From assembly GCF_900496995.4 (NCBI RefSeq), contig NC_044012.1, forward strand, positions 24,714,759 through 24,778,758: a stretch of 64,000 bases of DNA. The letters are read 5' to 3'. How positions within the stretch are numbered: the stretch's first letter is position 1; every line of letters starts with the position of its first letter. Below the pieces are notes generated by a model. That model was given only the letters and a program-made list of their open reading frames with translations, made no database searches and was not told the origin of the DNA. Position numbers and translations under genes: made by a program. Positions 21,976 through 52,007 of the stretch are shown in pieces. Source of the stretch: Aquila chrysaetos chrysaetos (taxonomy: Eukaryota; Chordata; Aves; Accipitriformes; Accipitridae).

Positions 21976-23095
21976 GCGCCCTCGCCCTGTCTCTGCACTG
22001 GCAGGGGCACCCAGGGGCCCCGCTGGAGGCCAAACCCGTGAGATGACAAATCCCACCAATGCCACCTTCACGTAGCACCAAGGTCCCCGTTCCCTCCATC
22101 CTCTCCCCTCCCTGGTCCAGCGGAGCAAACCGGGACCCCGGAGAGCCCGTCTCAGCCCCCAGCCCCCTCCATCACCTCCTCCGGAGAGGAGCCACGGCTC
22201 TGGGGGTGGCAGTGGTTGCTGCTTCTCCACCTCACTCTCACCGTTGGTGCCCTTTCTGCCTTTCACCTGCTGCCTTAATCCACTGTGGTGCCCTGGGACA
22301 GGCAGAGCGAGGATGGCTCCCGCCAGCATCCCTCTGGGACGGCTCATTCCCCTCCTCACAGCCCCCTTGGATCCGCTGTGGCTGGAGAGCTTGGCTCTAG
22401 CCCCTTGCTGGGCTCCAGCCCTGTGTTATTCCCCCCTTTTCCTGACCATCCCCTCGCCAGAGGGGAGCGTGTCCTGCAGTGGCCTCTTCAAACACCGGGA
22501 AAAAGCCTTTTCCCCGACCCTGGGCCGGCTTCGCTGCTGGCACCGAGTGAGGGAGGGCAGTGGAAAAGCCCAAAAGCCGGTGCAGTCCCTGCTCCACTGC
22601 CCTTGGAGGGCTGGTAGGGAGGAGCGGATGAAGTCCTGGGTGTTTTAGTGGCTGAATGATGAGATGACACTGTGGAAGTACGTGGGGGAAGGAAGCTGTG
22701 GGGTTTATTCACTACTAGTGTCTCACGGAGAAGTTTAATCCCCTCATTTCTCTTCTGTAAATGGGTTTCAAGTCTCTCCCTCTCTGTGGCCTCTCCCGGT
22801 CCCTTCCCCAGCTGTAACAGGACAAATTTGCATCTGATTTTTTTTTTTTTTTTTGTTTCTATTTATTTGGAAGACAGAAGGAGCCGGGCTTGGCTCTGCC
22901 TCCTGCATCCACCCGGGGTGCAGCGAGTCCTCCCAGGGCGGAGGGGTGGGGGAAAAGGACCATTAACCAATGTCAGACCAAAATGTGTTTTGTTGTTTTT
23001 GTTTTTTAAAAAAAATAAAAGGTTAAATATATTAAAAGTTTAAAAAAACTAATAAACTTCGGTATAAAAAATAAAGGGCTTGGGCATCTTCTGTG
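21976..23095 (+). other. CERS2: CERS2 3'UTR with three poly(A) hexamers
   Basis: About 1.1 kb after the stop. A 17-T run is at 22838-22854. AATAAA occurs at 23014-23019, 23051-23056 and 23070-23075, suggesting clustered cleavage sites near 23.04-23.10 kb. Confidence 0.85.
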
Positions 23096-24294
23096 GCTGG
23101 CACAGTGGCCCTAGCCCCGGCGGGGGTTTGGGGGTCACTGCCCCTTTAGTTTTCATTTAGGCAGTGCTAAAAAAGTGGCCAAATTGGAGAATTTTGTTAA
23201 TTCCCCCCCCCCCCCCCCCCCCCGCCGAAAGCTCTCCATGTCTTCAAAAACCAGCCTGGAGTGTGGGCTTTGGCCCCCTGAGGAGCCCTGGCCCCGCTGC
23301 CAGAGGAGCAGCTGCCCTCCTTGCCCTGCTAGGATGACAAAGCTGTTATTCAGGTGGATGCTGAGGATGGAACTGGAATGTGCAGAGGCCCTAGAAAAGT
23401 TTTTAAGGGGAAAAAAAAGGTTGTTTAGCATGATAAAAAAAAGCCTCCCTTATGTGAGTGCTGTTGCATGGTTGGTTCGGGTGCCTGAGGGATGGGGGTG
23501 TGTGGTGGCTGGATCGTGCTTTTTGCTGCTCCAGCTCTCCCCCAGACTGGGGTTTTGCATTTCAGCTGGCGGGTGAGGGGAGATATGATTCCAATTTGTA
23601 AAAAAAATCTGCCTCTTTTAGCCCCTGTTCACAGGGGTTTAGTGAAGTTTATGAGCCCTGCCCCCCCCCCGCCACCAAAAAAAAAGCCAAACTCCAATGC
23701 TTGAAATTGTCCATTACTGCCAGGGAGGGGGGCGGGGTGGGGGGGGGGTGGGGAAGGAGCAAGTATTACCTGTAGCATCGCCGGTCGGTTTGTGCTGCGT
23801 CCGGCAGCCAGACCAGGCAGCAGCTCCATCCTCCCTGGCTGCCTGCAGCAGTTCTGTCCTTCCCTGCCCCCATCCGCAGGTGCCCAAATCAAGTTTGGTT
23901 TGATTGAGTCAAGTTCAAGGCTGTCTCAACTGCAATTCAGTCCCATATTTTAAGCCAAACTCTGTATTTTGAGCCTGCGGTTAGATCCTAGGAGGGTGGG
24001 AGAAGGCAACTGCCATCAAATCTGTCTACCTAGCAAGGGAAGTTCAACCAGCTTCTCTTTAGTTTTAACAAGTGGAGGATTTCGTGAGTATTTGTTTTGC
24101 TAGAAGGAAGGAAAGGTGAAAATGCCTGTGGGACCTTGTTACCCTCCCTGTGCCACTGCACATCTTAACCTGCCTGGGCCCATCTGCCTCTGGCAGTTTT
24201 CCTGCAAGCCCTGTGGAAACAAGGATGAAAGAAGTGGTTAAATCCTGCTCTTTCAGGGGTTTTTGCTGTGTCTGAAGTTCAGAGCATTTTTTTT
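23096..24294. other. Gap between convergent CERS2 and SETDB1
   Basis: No gene seen. Contains a 21-C run (about 23203-23223), a second G-rich stretch near 23725-23755, and otherwise unique sequence. Small open frames lack any family signature. Confidence 0.7.
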
Positions 24295-24937
24295 TTTAAT
24301 AGAAAAACATACTTTATTGCTTTTTAACAATGAAAAGATTCTTTACAACATATCACAGTTGAAGACTGTTTTTTTTTTTCCCCACTTAAATTTATGTCAC
24401 TGCTATAAGCCCAGTATGAGTAGACCAATCTGGATTTATCTCCACCACCCTTGCTCCCTCCCAGTCCTATCCCAAGGCTGCATGGACATCAATGGCTCAG
24501 TCCCAACTGTGAAGCACTTCCCTGGAGTCTTGGTGAAGTGTTTCCTGCTGGAAAACCGGCAGCAATGCCCAGGGCTTTGTGTCTTAAATTTGGTGGAGAG
24601 CTGGAAGAGAGCAGGAACAGCTGCTTGTCAAGGGCTCAGGCAGGTAACGGCCTTTCTGGCGGTGCTGAGGGAGAGAAGTAAAGCTCACAGCATCAGGTTT
24701 GGGCATCACCCCCCCCCCCGCAGCCGTCACACATGTGCCAGGTTACGTTTCTGTTCTGTGTCCATCTGCCGCTGTAATTTTCAAGTGACCAGGAGAACTC
24801 GAAGCCACTGTGCTCAGCTTCGTAACGGTTACTATTAAACAACCACCTCTTGGGAAGAAACTTTACCCTCAAAAAGGGAAAATCAGCACCAAGCCTGTGG
24901 TCAAGAGGGAGCCGGTAGGAGCATCAGGTGGGTGGGC
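24295..24937 (-). other. SETDB1: SETDB1 3'UTR with AATAAA (minus) at 24313-24318
   Basis: TTTATT on the plus strand at 24313-24318 is AATAAA for SETDB1, about 620 bp past the stop, so the mRNA ends near 24.29 kb. Confidence 0.8.
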
Positions 24938-41333
<16,396 letters not shown>

Positions 41334-41344
41334 TTCTGCTGCAC

Positions 41345-42857
41345 CTGACACCACAAAGAGGTGAGAAAAGGCCGGTGAAACCCTATTGCTGTAGCCCATC
41401 CCCTGAGGCACAGTGCTTGCAAGAAACGTAAGCTCAGTTTTTTGAAAGCTAGTCAGGAAAAAAACATTATATATGTTGTTAAGATAACATCACAAGGAGC
41501 CAAAAATAACCAAAGTGCAAGCAAACTGATTCCAGGACAACCAGGGATTCCTGACATCTCCTCCGATCTCTACACAGACTCTCCAAACCCACTGAACACC
41601 GGAGCCTTACGCTTCACCACCTCAGTGCCATTTCCTCCGCAAAATCTGCAGAGCAGTTCCCAACCCTCTGCCTTGCCTGGGAGGATAACCATGCCAATGC
41701 CTCTCCCAATCTGTCCCACAACTTCACCTTCAGGCAGCAGCCCAGAAGAGCTCCTGTCCTCCCCTGCCTGTGGTGCTTAAGGAACGTTATAACACCCAGC
41801 CCCAAGGATGGCCCCAGCTGTTTCCTCTATCCAGGCCTGCAGACCCTGCATCTCCCTTTGAGCTGGGCGTGGCGATAATGCATCCAGTCTCCATGACTTT
41901 GAAGTCTGTCCCCTGTCAGCACCACTCACAGACACCTTCCTCCTTCCCACAGTGCTCCCCGCTCTCACCTCTCCCTTCAGTCTCCCTGTCTGTACTAAGC
42001 ACACCCTCGTCTCCAGCTCCCTCCTCACCTCCTGCTCCTCTACCAGCCCTGGTCCCACACTCCCCTCCTCTCTCCCGTCACCCTGCTCCAGCCCCATTCA
42101 GCTCCCCCTGCCCACATTTCTCTCCTAGCTGCACCCAGGCCACCCCTGGCCACAACGCCACACACTTTCCTCCAGCTCTACAGATGCAAAGAGAACCCAC
42201 AGCCCACCCACACCTCCCAGCTGCACTCCCACTCCAGTGACCGCCTGCCCCCTGCCAAATGCACCCCTATCACCCAAACAGCCACTGTCAGCACCCCACC
42301 CCAGTGCCACCACAGCCCCCCTGCAACCCCAAACCTCTCCAGTCCCCCACTCTTAATGCTCTTACGCTCTCTCTTACACCCTATAGCTCCCTTATATTTG
42401 CAAGTTTCCATCAACCCCTCGGCCTATAGAAGTCCCTGCCCCACAGCCCCGCCGCCTGCACCTCAAAACAAACCCCACACCTTACGCGTGGGGACCTCCT
42501 CACGCTCTCTTCTCACCCCAACCGTCCCCCCCACAAAGTCCTCACCCCAATTCCTCCTGCCCCACAGCCCCCTCCTCACCTCAGTGTTCCCCCCCCCCCC
42601 CCCACACCTCCCTGCCCGCGTCCTTCTGCCCCACATCGCCCTCCTCACCCCAAAACCGCCACGCAGTCCCCCAACACCTCCCACCCCACGATCCCCTGCC
42701 CCACAGACCCCTCTTTACCCCCCACGTCCCCTCACAGCCCCCCCACTCCCCCCCGCCCCACAGCCCCCCTCATCCCCGCTGTCCCCCCCCCCAACTCCCA
42801 GTCCCCCCCAGTCCAGTTCCCCTCCCCCACAGCCCCCCTCGGGCAGGCCGCACTCAC
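41345..42857 (-). other. SETDB1: SETDB1 intron 1, strongly C-rich
   Basis: Lies between noncoding exon 1 (donor at 42857) and the acceptor at 41345. From about 41.9 to 42.85 kb the plus strand is dominated by C with CCCCACAG and CCTCACC motifs, a degenerate polypyrimidine-rich array; the transcribed RNA is therefore G-rich. No coding sequence. Confidence 0.7.
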
Positions 42858-43110
42858 CGAGGCCCGGGGCTCGCCGCGACCCCGGTTCTTGGGGAGAAGG
42901 AGGAGAAAAGGGGGGGGGGGGGGCTGCGTGTGTGTGCTCCAAACCGGAAGCTGCCAAACGTTACTTCCGGTATCAGCAGCCTCCACCCCCTCGAGGAACC
43001 CGATTCTCCCCTACCAGCCGGCACGTCGGCGCATGCGCGGCACCGCGCATGCGCGAGGGGCGGGCCGCTACCGCCACTCCGCGGGGCTGGTCGAGGCGCG
43101 TGCGCGGAGG
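42858..43110 (-). promoter_or_regulatory. SETDB1: SETDB1 noncoding exon 1 and promoter (ETS and NRF1 sites)
   Basis: Minus-strand exon 1 probably ends at 42858 with a GTGAGT donor. Two ETS/GABP-like cores face each other: CCGGAAG at 42944-42950 and ACTTCCGG at 42963-42970. Upstream are two perfect GCGCATGCGC NRF1 palindromes at 43029-43038 and 43045-43054. This is a classic TATA-less housekeeping promoter; the TSS is inferred to lie near 42.95 kb. Confidence 0.75.
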
Positions 43111-43189
43111 GCGGGTGGGTGGAGCCGGGAGCCCTTAAAGGGGCAGCCCCCGGGAAAGGCGCAGTGCTGCCACCTATAGGAGGGCCGGG

Positions 43190-43900
43190 GGGGGACCTGG
43201 GGGGGCCAGGTAGAGCCTGAGGGGCCGAGTAGGCCCGAGGGGTGCTGGGGGCCCAGAGGTGATGGGGTGCTCGGGGAGGATGAGTGGGCCCTGGAGGAAC
43301 TGGTGGCTCTGAGGTGATGGGGCCTGGGTGGGCCCTGGGGGACTCTGGGGTGCTGGGGGGTGATAGGGAGCTCTGAGGGTCCGGGGGGGCACTGGGGAGC
43401 GATGGAGAGCTCTGAGGGTCCTGGGGTGCTGGGGGTGCTGGTGAGCTCTGAGGGTGCTGGGGAGAGCCCTGGGGGTGAGATGGGGAGCTCCGAGGGTCCA
43501 GGGGGGGCCTGAGGTGCTGGGGGCAATGGAGAGCTCTGAGGGTGCTGGAGGGGCCCGGGGGTGATGGGGGTGATGGAGAGCTCTGAGGGTGCTGAGGGGG
43601 GCCCTGGGCCGCAATGGAGAGCTCTGAGGGTTCTGGGGGGGGGGCCTGGGGTGCTGGAGAGCTCTGAAGGTGCTGGGGGGAGCCCTGGGGGGCAATGGGG
43701 AGCTCTGTGGGTCCTGTGGGGTGATGGAGAGCTCTGAGGGTCCTGGGGGGGAGCCCTGGGGTGCTGGGGGGCAAATAGGGAGCTCTGAGGGTCCCGGGGG
43801 GGGGACGGGGCTGAGGTGCTGGGGGTGATGGAGAGCTCTGAGGGTCCTGGGGGGCTTTGGGGGGTGATGGGGAGCTCTAGGCGTCCTGGGTCCTCCACAG
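43190..43900. repeat. GGGGAGCTCTGAGGGTCCTGGG minisatellite
   Basis: Imperfect array of 45-60 bp units, each with a core like GATGGAGAGCTCTGAGGGT followed by CCTGGGG and a variable G-rich spacer; about 13 cores are visible. It separates the SETDB1 promoter from the cortexin-like gene and is strongly G-rich on the plus strand. The very long minus-strand open frame across it is an artefact. Confidence 0.9.
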
Positions 43901-44077
43901 TGCTGGAGGGACCTGGGGTGCTAGGTGGTTCTGGGGGAGCTGGGGGCCCTGCGGTGCTGGGGGTGCTGGGGGACCGGGGGTTGTTGGAGGTCCCTGCGCA
44001 GCCCTGGAGCACCCTGTGGTGAGGGAGGGCTGTGGGGTATGCAGGGGAGCTGTGGTCCCTGGGGGTGTGGAGGGTCC

Positions 44078-45880
<1,803 letters not shown>

Positions 45881-46231
45881 TCCAGCACGTGACGTCACCC
45901 CACCCGCCCTTTAACTCGCCCCACGCGCGCATCCCTCCCCACACACCCCCGCCGTAGCCACGCCCCCTTCAGAGAACCGCCCCCTCCCGTGGTTAGGGGC
46001 GGGGCATGGCCGCCCTCACCCTACCCTGCTGGCTGTGCCGTCGGGAGCATTCGCTCCGCCCCCCCGCCCCTTGCCTGAACCAATAGGAGCGCCGTGCCTC
46101 GTCTCCGCCCCGCCCCTCCCGGCGGGCAGGTTAGGCTGCGCGACAGCACAGAGGGTTTTCCTGTGCCGCCATCTTGGCAGTGGCGGTGAGGAGGGAGGCG
46201 GGGGGTGGTTGCCTGCCCGCCCGCACCGGTC
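45881..46231 (+). promoter_or_regulatory. ARNT: ARNT promoter and 5'UTR
   Basis: GC-rich promoter with a composite E-box/CRE, CACGTGACGTCA at 45887-45897 (CACGTG 45887-45892 overlapping TGACGTCA 45890-45897), GC boxes around 45960-46010, a CCAAT box at 46080-46084, and a YY1-type GCCGCCATCTTG at 46165-46176, a motif typical at or just after start sites. The TSS is inferred to lie near 46.15 kb. Confidence 0.7.
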
Positions 46232-49200
46232 ATGGCAGCTACCGCCGCCAACCCGGGTGAGCCGGGGAGTCTGGGTCGGGTGGGCTGCGGAGGGTGCGGG
46301 TGCCTGGTCTACGGGAGTCATGGGGAGGCTGAAGGGGGTCCTGAGGGGGGTCGGAGCTGGGGCGTCCCGGGGACCCGAGGAGGCCCTGAGGCGGGCAGGG
46401 GGCTGCTGAGGAGCCGTTGAGAGAGGCAGCGCTCGGTGGAGGGAGGTTGGGTCGGGGCGGCTGGGCTGGTGGTGCCGTTAGTAAGGACCAGGTTGGGCTA
46501 AAGAGCTTGCGGAGGAGGCCCGGGCTGGGCCGTAGGAGTGTGGGGCTGGGTGGAAGGTGTCACCCGGGGTTGGCGACTTTCGAGGAGCTGGGTTAATGGG
46601 GTTGGAGGTTTGGTCGGGGGCGGAGCTTTAGAGGAGCCAGGGGGTGTTATCTGGAGGTTGGAGGGTTTGGGCCTGAGCTGAGAGGGCTGGGGGCTGGGCC
46701 AGGAGGGGCCTGTGGATGGTGGAAGGGTGGGATCGGGTGGGGGACACCCGTGAGAAGAAACGAGGGAGTCAGTGTGGGGAAAGGGTGCTCAGGGAGCCGG
46801 CTTGGGGTGCTCTGGGAGGGTTTGGAGAACCAGCGCAGTTGTCAGATGGTGGAAGCTTTTAAAGGAAGCACTTCATTGAGTGGCAGACTATTTTGGAGAG
46901 AAGGTAAGCTGGAAGTGGAGAAGGAAATAGTGTGTGAGCTTGTTATGTTGGGGAGGAAGAAGTTTGTGCTTGTCTCTGCTCCCTGAGCTTCAATGGTTGG
47001 CTCAGGTGTGGGCCCTGCACATGCCTGGTCTGGTGTACCTGGCGCTGGGGTCTGGTTTCAATCATCGCCCTCCCGGGAGGGAGCAAGCAGTAGCAGGGCT
47101 CGCTTGCATTTATTGTCCTTAATGGTTTCTGTTGTTTTTAGACCCTTTTTTTGCTATATGTTTCATTGAGGTTTTCTTAATTAGCAACAGACAAAATCTG
47201 ATGCGCTGTTTTGAAAAGGATTTTTACAAATCTCTTCTCCGCCTCTTTTTAAACTGCTGAGCTGAATAGCTGGTGCATAACCAAGGGTGTGAGTGCCTGT
47301 CAGCAGAAAGCAAAATATTCTTTCAACTTTTGCTCCCTCAGGTTGATAACCAAGGGGTGACTCCTTGTTTGGAGGAAGCTGGAAGTTGGTTATATCTGAT
47401 GCTTGCTGAATAAAGTCGAATCTTTCAGGCTTTATCAGATTTCTGGCTAAATTGCTCTGAAATTAGTATATATCTGGAATAATCCAGTGTCTGTGAAGTT
47501 GTAATGGATTTACAACGTGGTGACTGAGATCAGAATTTGAGCTTCTGTGTTTTTGGGGTTGGTTTTGTTTTTTTTTTTTTGGCTTGTGGTTTCTAACTAT
47601 TCTTGCTTGTGGCTTGAGGCTGGTGAGGTCTCGTGTCGTGTGACATGTTCAGGTTTATCGAGGACTGTTCAATGTAACTTCTAAAGGATGATTATTTTTT
47701 TTTCATTCTAAGGATATAGGAAGCTTATGTGGCTTTAAATATTGAGAAAACTTGTTGGGTCATTTGTCTGTGGTGATTCTGAGGCAAGGGTGCAGAACTG
47801 GTGTCTGGAAATACGTGGTTGTGGTTTCACATAATGATCTGAAGTTCTTCAGTAATCAGAAGAGATGGCGTGTTAGAAAAAAAATATTCCTGATTCAGCT
47901 TAGTAAAAACATATCTGAAATGGAAACTGTCAAACTTGTGATCCCATCCTGCAGCAAAATACGCTTTTGGCTCACAGCAATATCCCATAAAACAGCAAGA
48001 GTATTCCAAGTAGTAAAGTCTTAGTTATGTGTATTGGTGGTGGTGTGGGCTTGATCAGGAAGTTCACTTCTTCTCCTGCCAGCATAGTGTTAGATCAAGG
48101 TTTTGCAGTTTGGCGGGCAAAGGATGTGTAGCTAAATGTAAAGCAAAAAAATAATGCTGTTTCTTGGGGTAAAAATGGAAAATGTATGTTATGAGCCAGC
48201 TCGGTAAGAATCCAGTGAATGAGAACGGAAGATACTCGTGGCTTTAACTGTTAGTGTATTGCAAAGTGTTTACGTAAGTGTAGTCTTTGGAGTTGCATGG
48301 TATTTTGCATAAAAGGAAAGTTTTAAACAAATTTGCAAGGAAAAGAAAAAGAACTTTCACCATCTGTGTTTAATATTTATAACTACAGGCAGACTGACCA
48401 ACATTAGCTTGGCCCTTTTAAACGGGGGGATACTTACAGTCTGCATAAGCGTTATATACATAGCTCTTATTAGTACAATAAATTACTTGTGAAAATTGTT
48501 CTTTAGAAGCTGGGTCCGCTTTTCCTTGCTGTTGAAAAATGGACTGCGGGGCTCCAGTGCATACTGGATAATGCCCCCAAATATGCTGAATGTCCTTGCA
48601 GCTTGAGCAGGCCTTGGCAAAAGATGGGAAAACTGACCACAAAAATAAGTTGGAACTTATTTTAAGTGTTCAAAGTGCAGCTTGTGTTCAGTGTTGTGCC
48701 GTCCTGGGCCTTCTGCCCTTCCTTGAAATGCTATGCGGGCAAAGCAGGTCACCTCAGAAACCTGTGAGAGAGGTGGGTAAAGCATTTCTCTGTTTTCAGA
48801 TAAACTTACTGAAAAATAAAGCTGCAAAACCTTTCTGCTACCTCATCTTTCCAAGGGTGAGGCGAGCACCACACTGCTTACTGGTCTTATTTAATGAAAA
48901 GAGACTTGAACTGTGAAGAGTGCTAGATTGAAAGCTTTCAGTTGTGCCAATTTAAGCAAGTTTTATGTTGTTAAAATCTCTTGATTAGGAGTGAAAAGTG
49001 AATAGCATCCGCTAACTGGGAGGAAATATGAGGAGGGATTAAAAAAAGAAAAGTGGCTTGCCTTACTTGCGTTACTTTACAGGTTTTCATGTTAACTTGG
49101 ATTTTTAGGACACCTTTAGTGCTGGCTGGATGAATATATGATTGATCAGCTTCACTTCAAACATTTACTTTTATGAATGCCTGATTTCAAACACTTGAAA

Positions 49201-51965
49201 ATGGAAGATACATTCTTTTCTACATTTTTGTAAGTTAATTTCTCTAATGCTTCTTGGAGAAGGTTCTCATGGGGATGGCAGTGCTGAGCTGGCATTGCAT
49301 GGGAAGTTGAAACAACCTAGAAAAAATCCCCACCTACTTAAAAAATAAATCTGTTTAATGTACCTGGGACACTTTGTAAATACAAAACCATGTGCGCTGT
49401 TCAGACCGGAGCCTTATAGTTGTGAGTGAAATGCAAGTATTTGTTGAAGTAGTACACTGGTTTATCTTAGCAGCTGTTATCAAACCTGCTTTAAGCTTCC
49501 TTGGCCCTTTGGGGAGCTCATTAATGGTTAAGTTTAAACTAAATCTTGCTACGCTAAAATGTGCTGGCTCGTACAACCATACGCTAAAACTCTCTGCAGC
49601 ATGAACCACCATTTTTGCTGTTCTTTGTACAGTGTCTGGCTGGAGTAGACTAAGTGGTACAATAAAAATGCATTTAATAGCTACGGCAGGCCCATCTTGT
49701 AAATCACAGTTTTGAATCTTTTCTGTGACTTTATTTCTGACGCTTTTTCACTATTGAGATGCCAGTAGTTGCAACAGAGCCCTTCCCAGGAGAGCTGGGC
49801 TGGAAGTCTGGCTCTCGAGATGACATTCCCTTAGCGATCTTCCAGCCTATTCTATTCTGGGTCAAACTGTTGGCTGAATTGTGGTTGTGCTTGCAGATTT
49901 GTATTCAGTTACAAATGAGGATCCGTAATTTCTCTGCACTGCCTCTGCTTATCTCTTCTGGCCTTAATTAGATTTAACCTGTTAAAGGCAAGCAGGGATT
50001 GGTTCTAGAAAGGGCTGGAACAGAAACTGAACAACGATATTGCTTCTTGCAGCAGTGACTCTACAAAACCCACCCTGCCCTCTGAGAAAGATCGACTGGG
50101 ACTTTTGGTGGCACATCTGTTTTTTTGAAGAAACCACTTTCGAAATGAAAATGAACGTTTGTCCTGTTGCTCTTAACATTGTTTCAAAGGAATGTGTTCA
50201 TTGCTTCTGTTGTTATTTTGGAGTAGTTGAAAAGTGTTGTTCTCACCGCTTTGGATATCAATATGTTGAGTCAGAGCTAAGCATCCTGATATCTGGGAAC
50301 TGCTAGTCACTGCTTCGAGCAACTGATCAGCAGCTTTCCTGGTGACCGTAGTTTTAGTTTGTGAAACTGGTGTTTCATAGGTTATAATGTACCAGGCTTG
50401 CTTAGAATTGGTTGACTCCGTTAGCTGGGTCTTTGGCTCAGGTTGCCTCTGGCTGTTCACATCTTGCCTTTTACGCTTGAAGCCAGTGGCTATCAAGTGC
50501 AGCCGTAGAGGGATTTCTGTGAAGTGACTGCTTTTCTCACGATGGGCATCTGGGCCAGTGGCTTTACTGAGTACGTGTGTGCTTGAGACACCCTCATCAG
50601 CACCTGGCTGTCATGCGCAAAGCTTTCAGAGCTTGCATTGGTAGGTTGAGTTCCATCAGTTCTCCACTGACCTCAGTAGAATATTGCTGTGCAGCTTGTG
50701 ATTGGATTGGCGAAAAAGGGGGGTTTGAAAGGAAGCTTTGCCTTTGTGTGAGTGCCCTAGAAATTCTGAAGGGTGAAAAAGCTAGACCTCTTCCCACCCC
50801 ATCCGCCTGCCCCATGCTCTCCCTATTTTTGGGGTGAGGATGTGGTAGAGAGGCCAATGGGTCGTGTGAAAGAGTATATAACCATTTTGATGCTCTCCCT
50901 CAGTATGCAGAGCCAAATATTACTGATTTACCTTACCAAATCTCAAGATATTTTATGTTCTTCCACTTGTGAAAGGGCATATTGTACCACGAGAGGGAAA
51001 TGTTTCCGAGTAGGAAGCCGAAGCATGAGGTAAAGCAGTTTCATTGTGTGATGCTGCTGTGAGATGCTAGTCCATGCAGTAGGCTCCTTAGAAATAGCAA
51101 AGGCTCAGATGAGGGCTTCAAAAACAAAGGCGCCCTCCTTCCCCCTCAACCCTATTTAAAAGTTGATTTGCAGAGGAACAGCACAGTATCACTTCCTTCC
51201 CCTGCCAGAAGGCGGAAATTCCTCTCTCCTTAATAAAATGGTTATCTGCCATGCTCCAGAAGCTTTTTCTGTTCAGACCATGGTGTTTAAATACATGTGT
51301 TGAAAAGGCACAGGCTCCTGGAGAAAAGGAATAAACCTTCTGACCTGGTTTACTTGCACTTGAGGCCACGTTCCACTAAACAAAGACCTTTGATATCAGC
51401 CCTTTCTGCACCTTGGGGCTTTGTTTAGAAATCAGGGAAGGAGCACAGAGGTGTCCAAGTGACCCGAAATTGAGTGGAGAGGAGATGGGATGGGTCTGTG
51501 GTCCCAGCATGGAGGATGGAGTGTGAGGAAGGCCAACCTCCGTTTATTTTAAGTGCATCACATCATCTGACTTGACTTTATTACACAGGGACCGATCTCC
51601 TGGCAGAGACCTTATGTATTCACATGTTGAAAACCAGCAACTTCAAATAATCTTCTGTCTTTTAAAAATCTTTGTTTCCATACCTGCTTCTTTGTTCTCA
51701 AATTTTTTTTGAAACTTTAGCGAAGCCCTTGTGTTTTGTTGTTGTAGTTAGTGTTGAAATTGGGTGTGCTCACTCATGCTGTTGTTTGGGACTGTTGTTG
51801 TTGGCCCCTTCAACTACGAAGCATTGAGCTGGATGCTTATTCCATATTTTAGTCACCCCTGGGAAATACTGTGGACTGGCAAGGAAGATACTTCTTCAGC
51901 AATGCCTGCTGCTTGGAGGAAAACAAATCGGGCGGTAATAGAGGCTAGCAATGTTACTGTGGTAA

Positions 51966-52007
<42 letters not shown>

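Noticed and set aside
42356-43138. Pro-rich plus-strand frame of 260 residues
   Set aside because: C-rich SETDB1 intron 1 and promoter read on the antisense strand.
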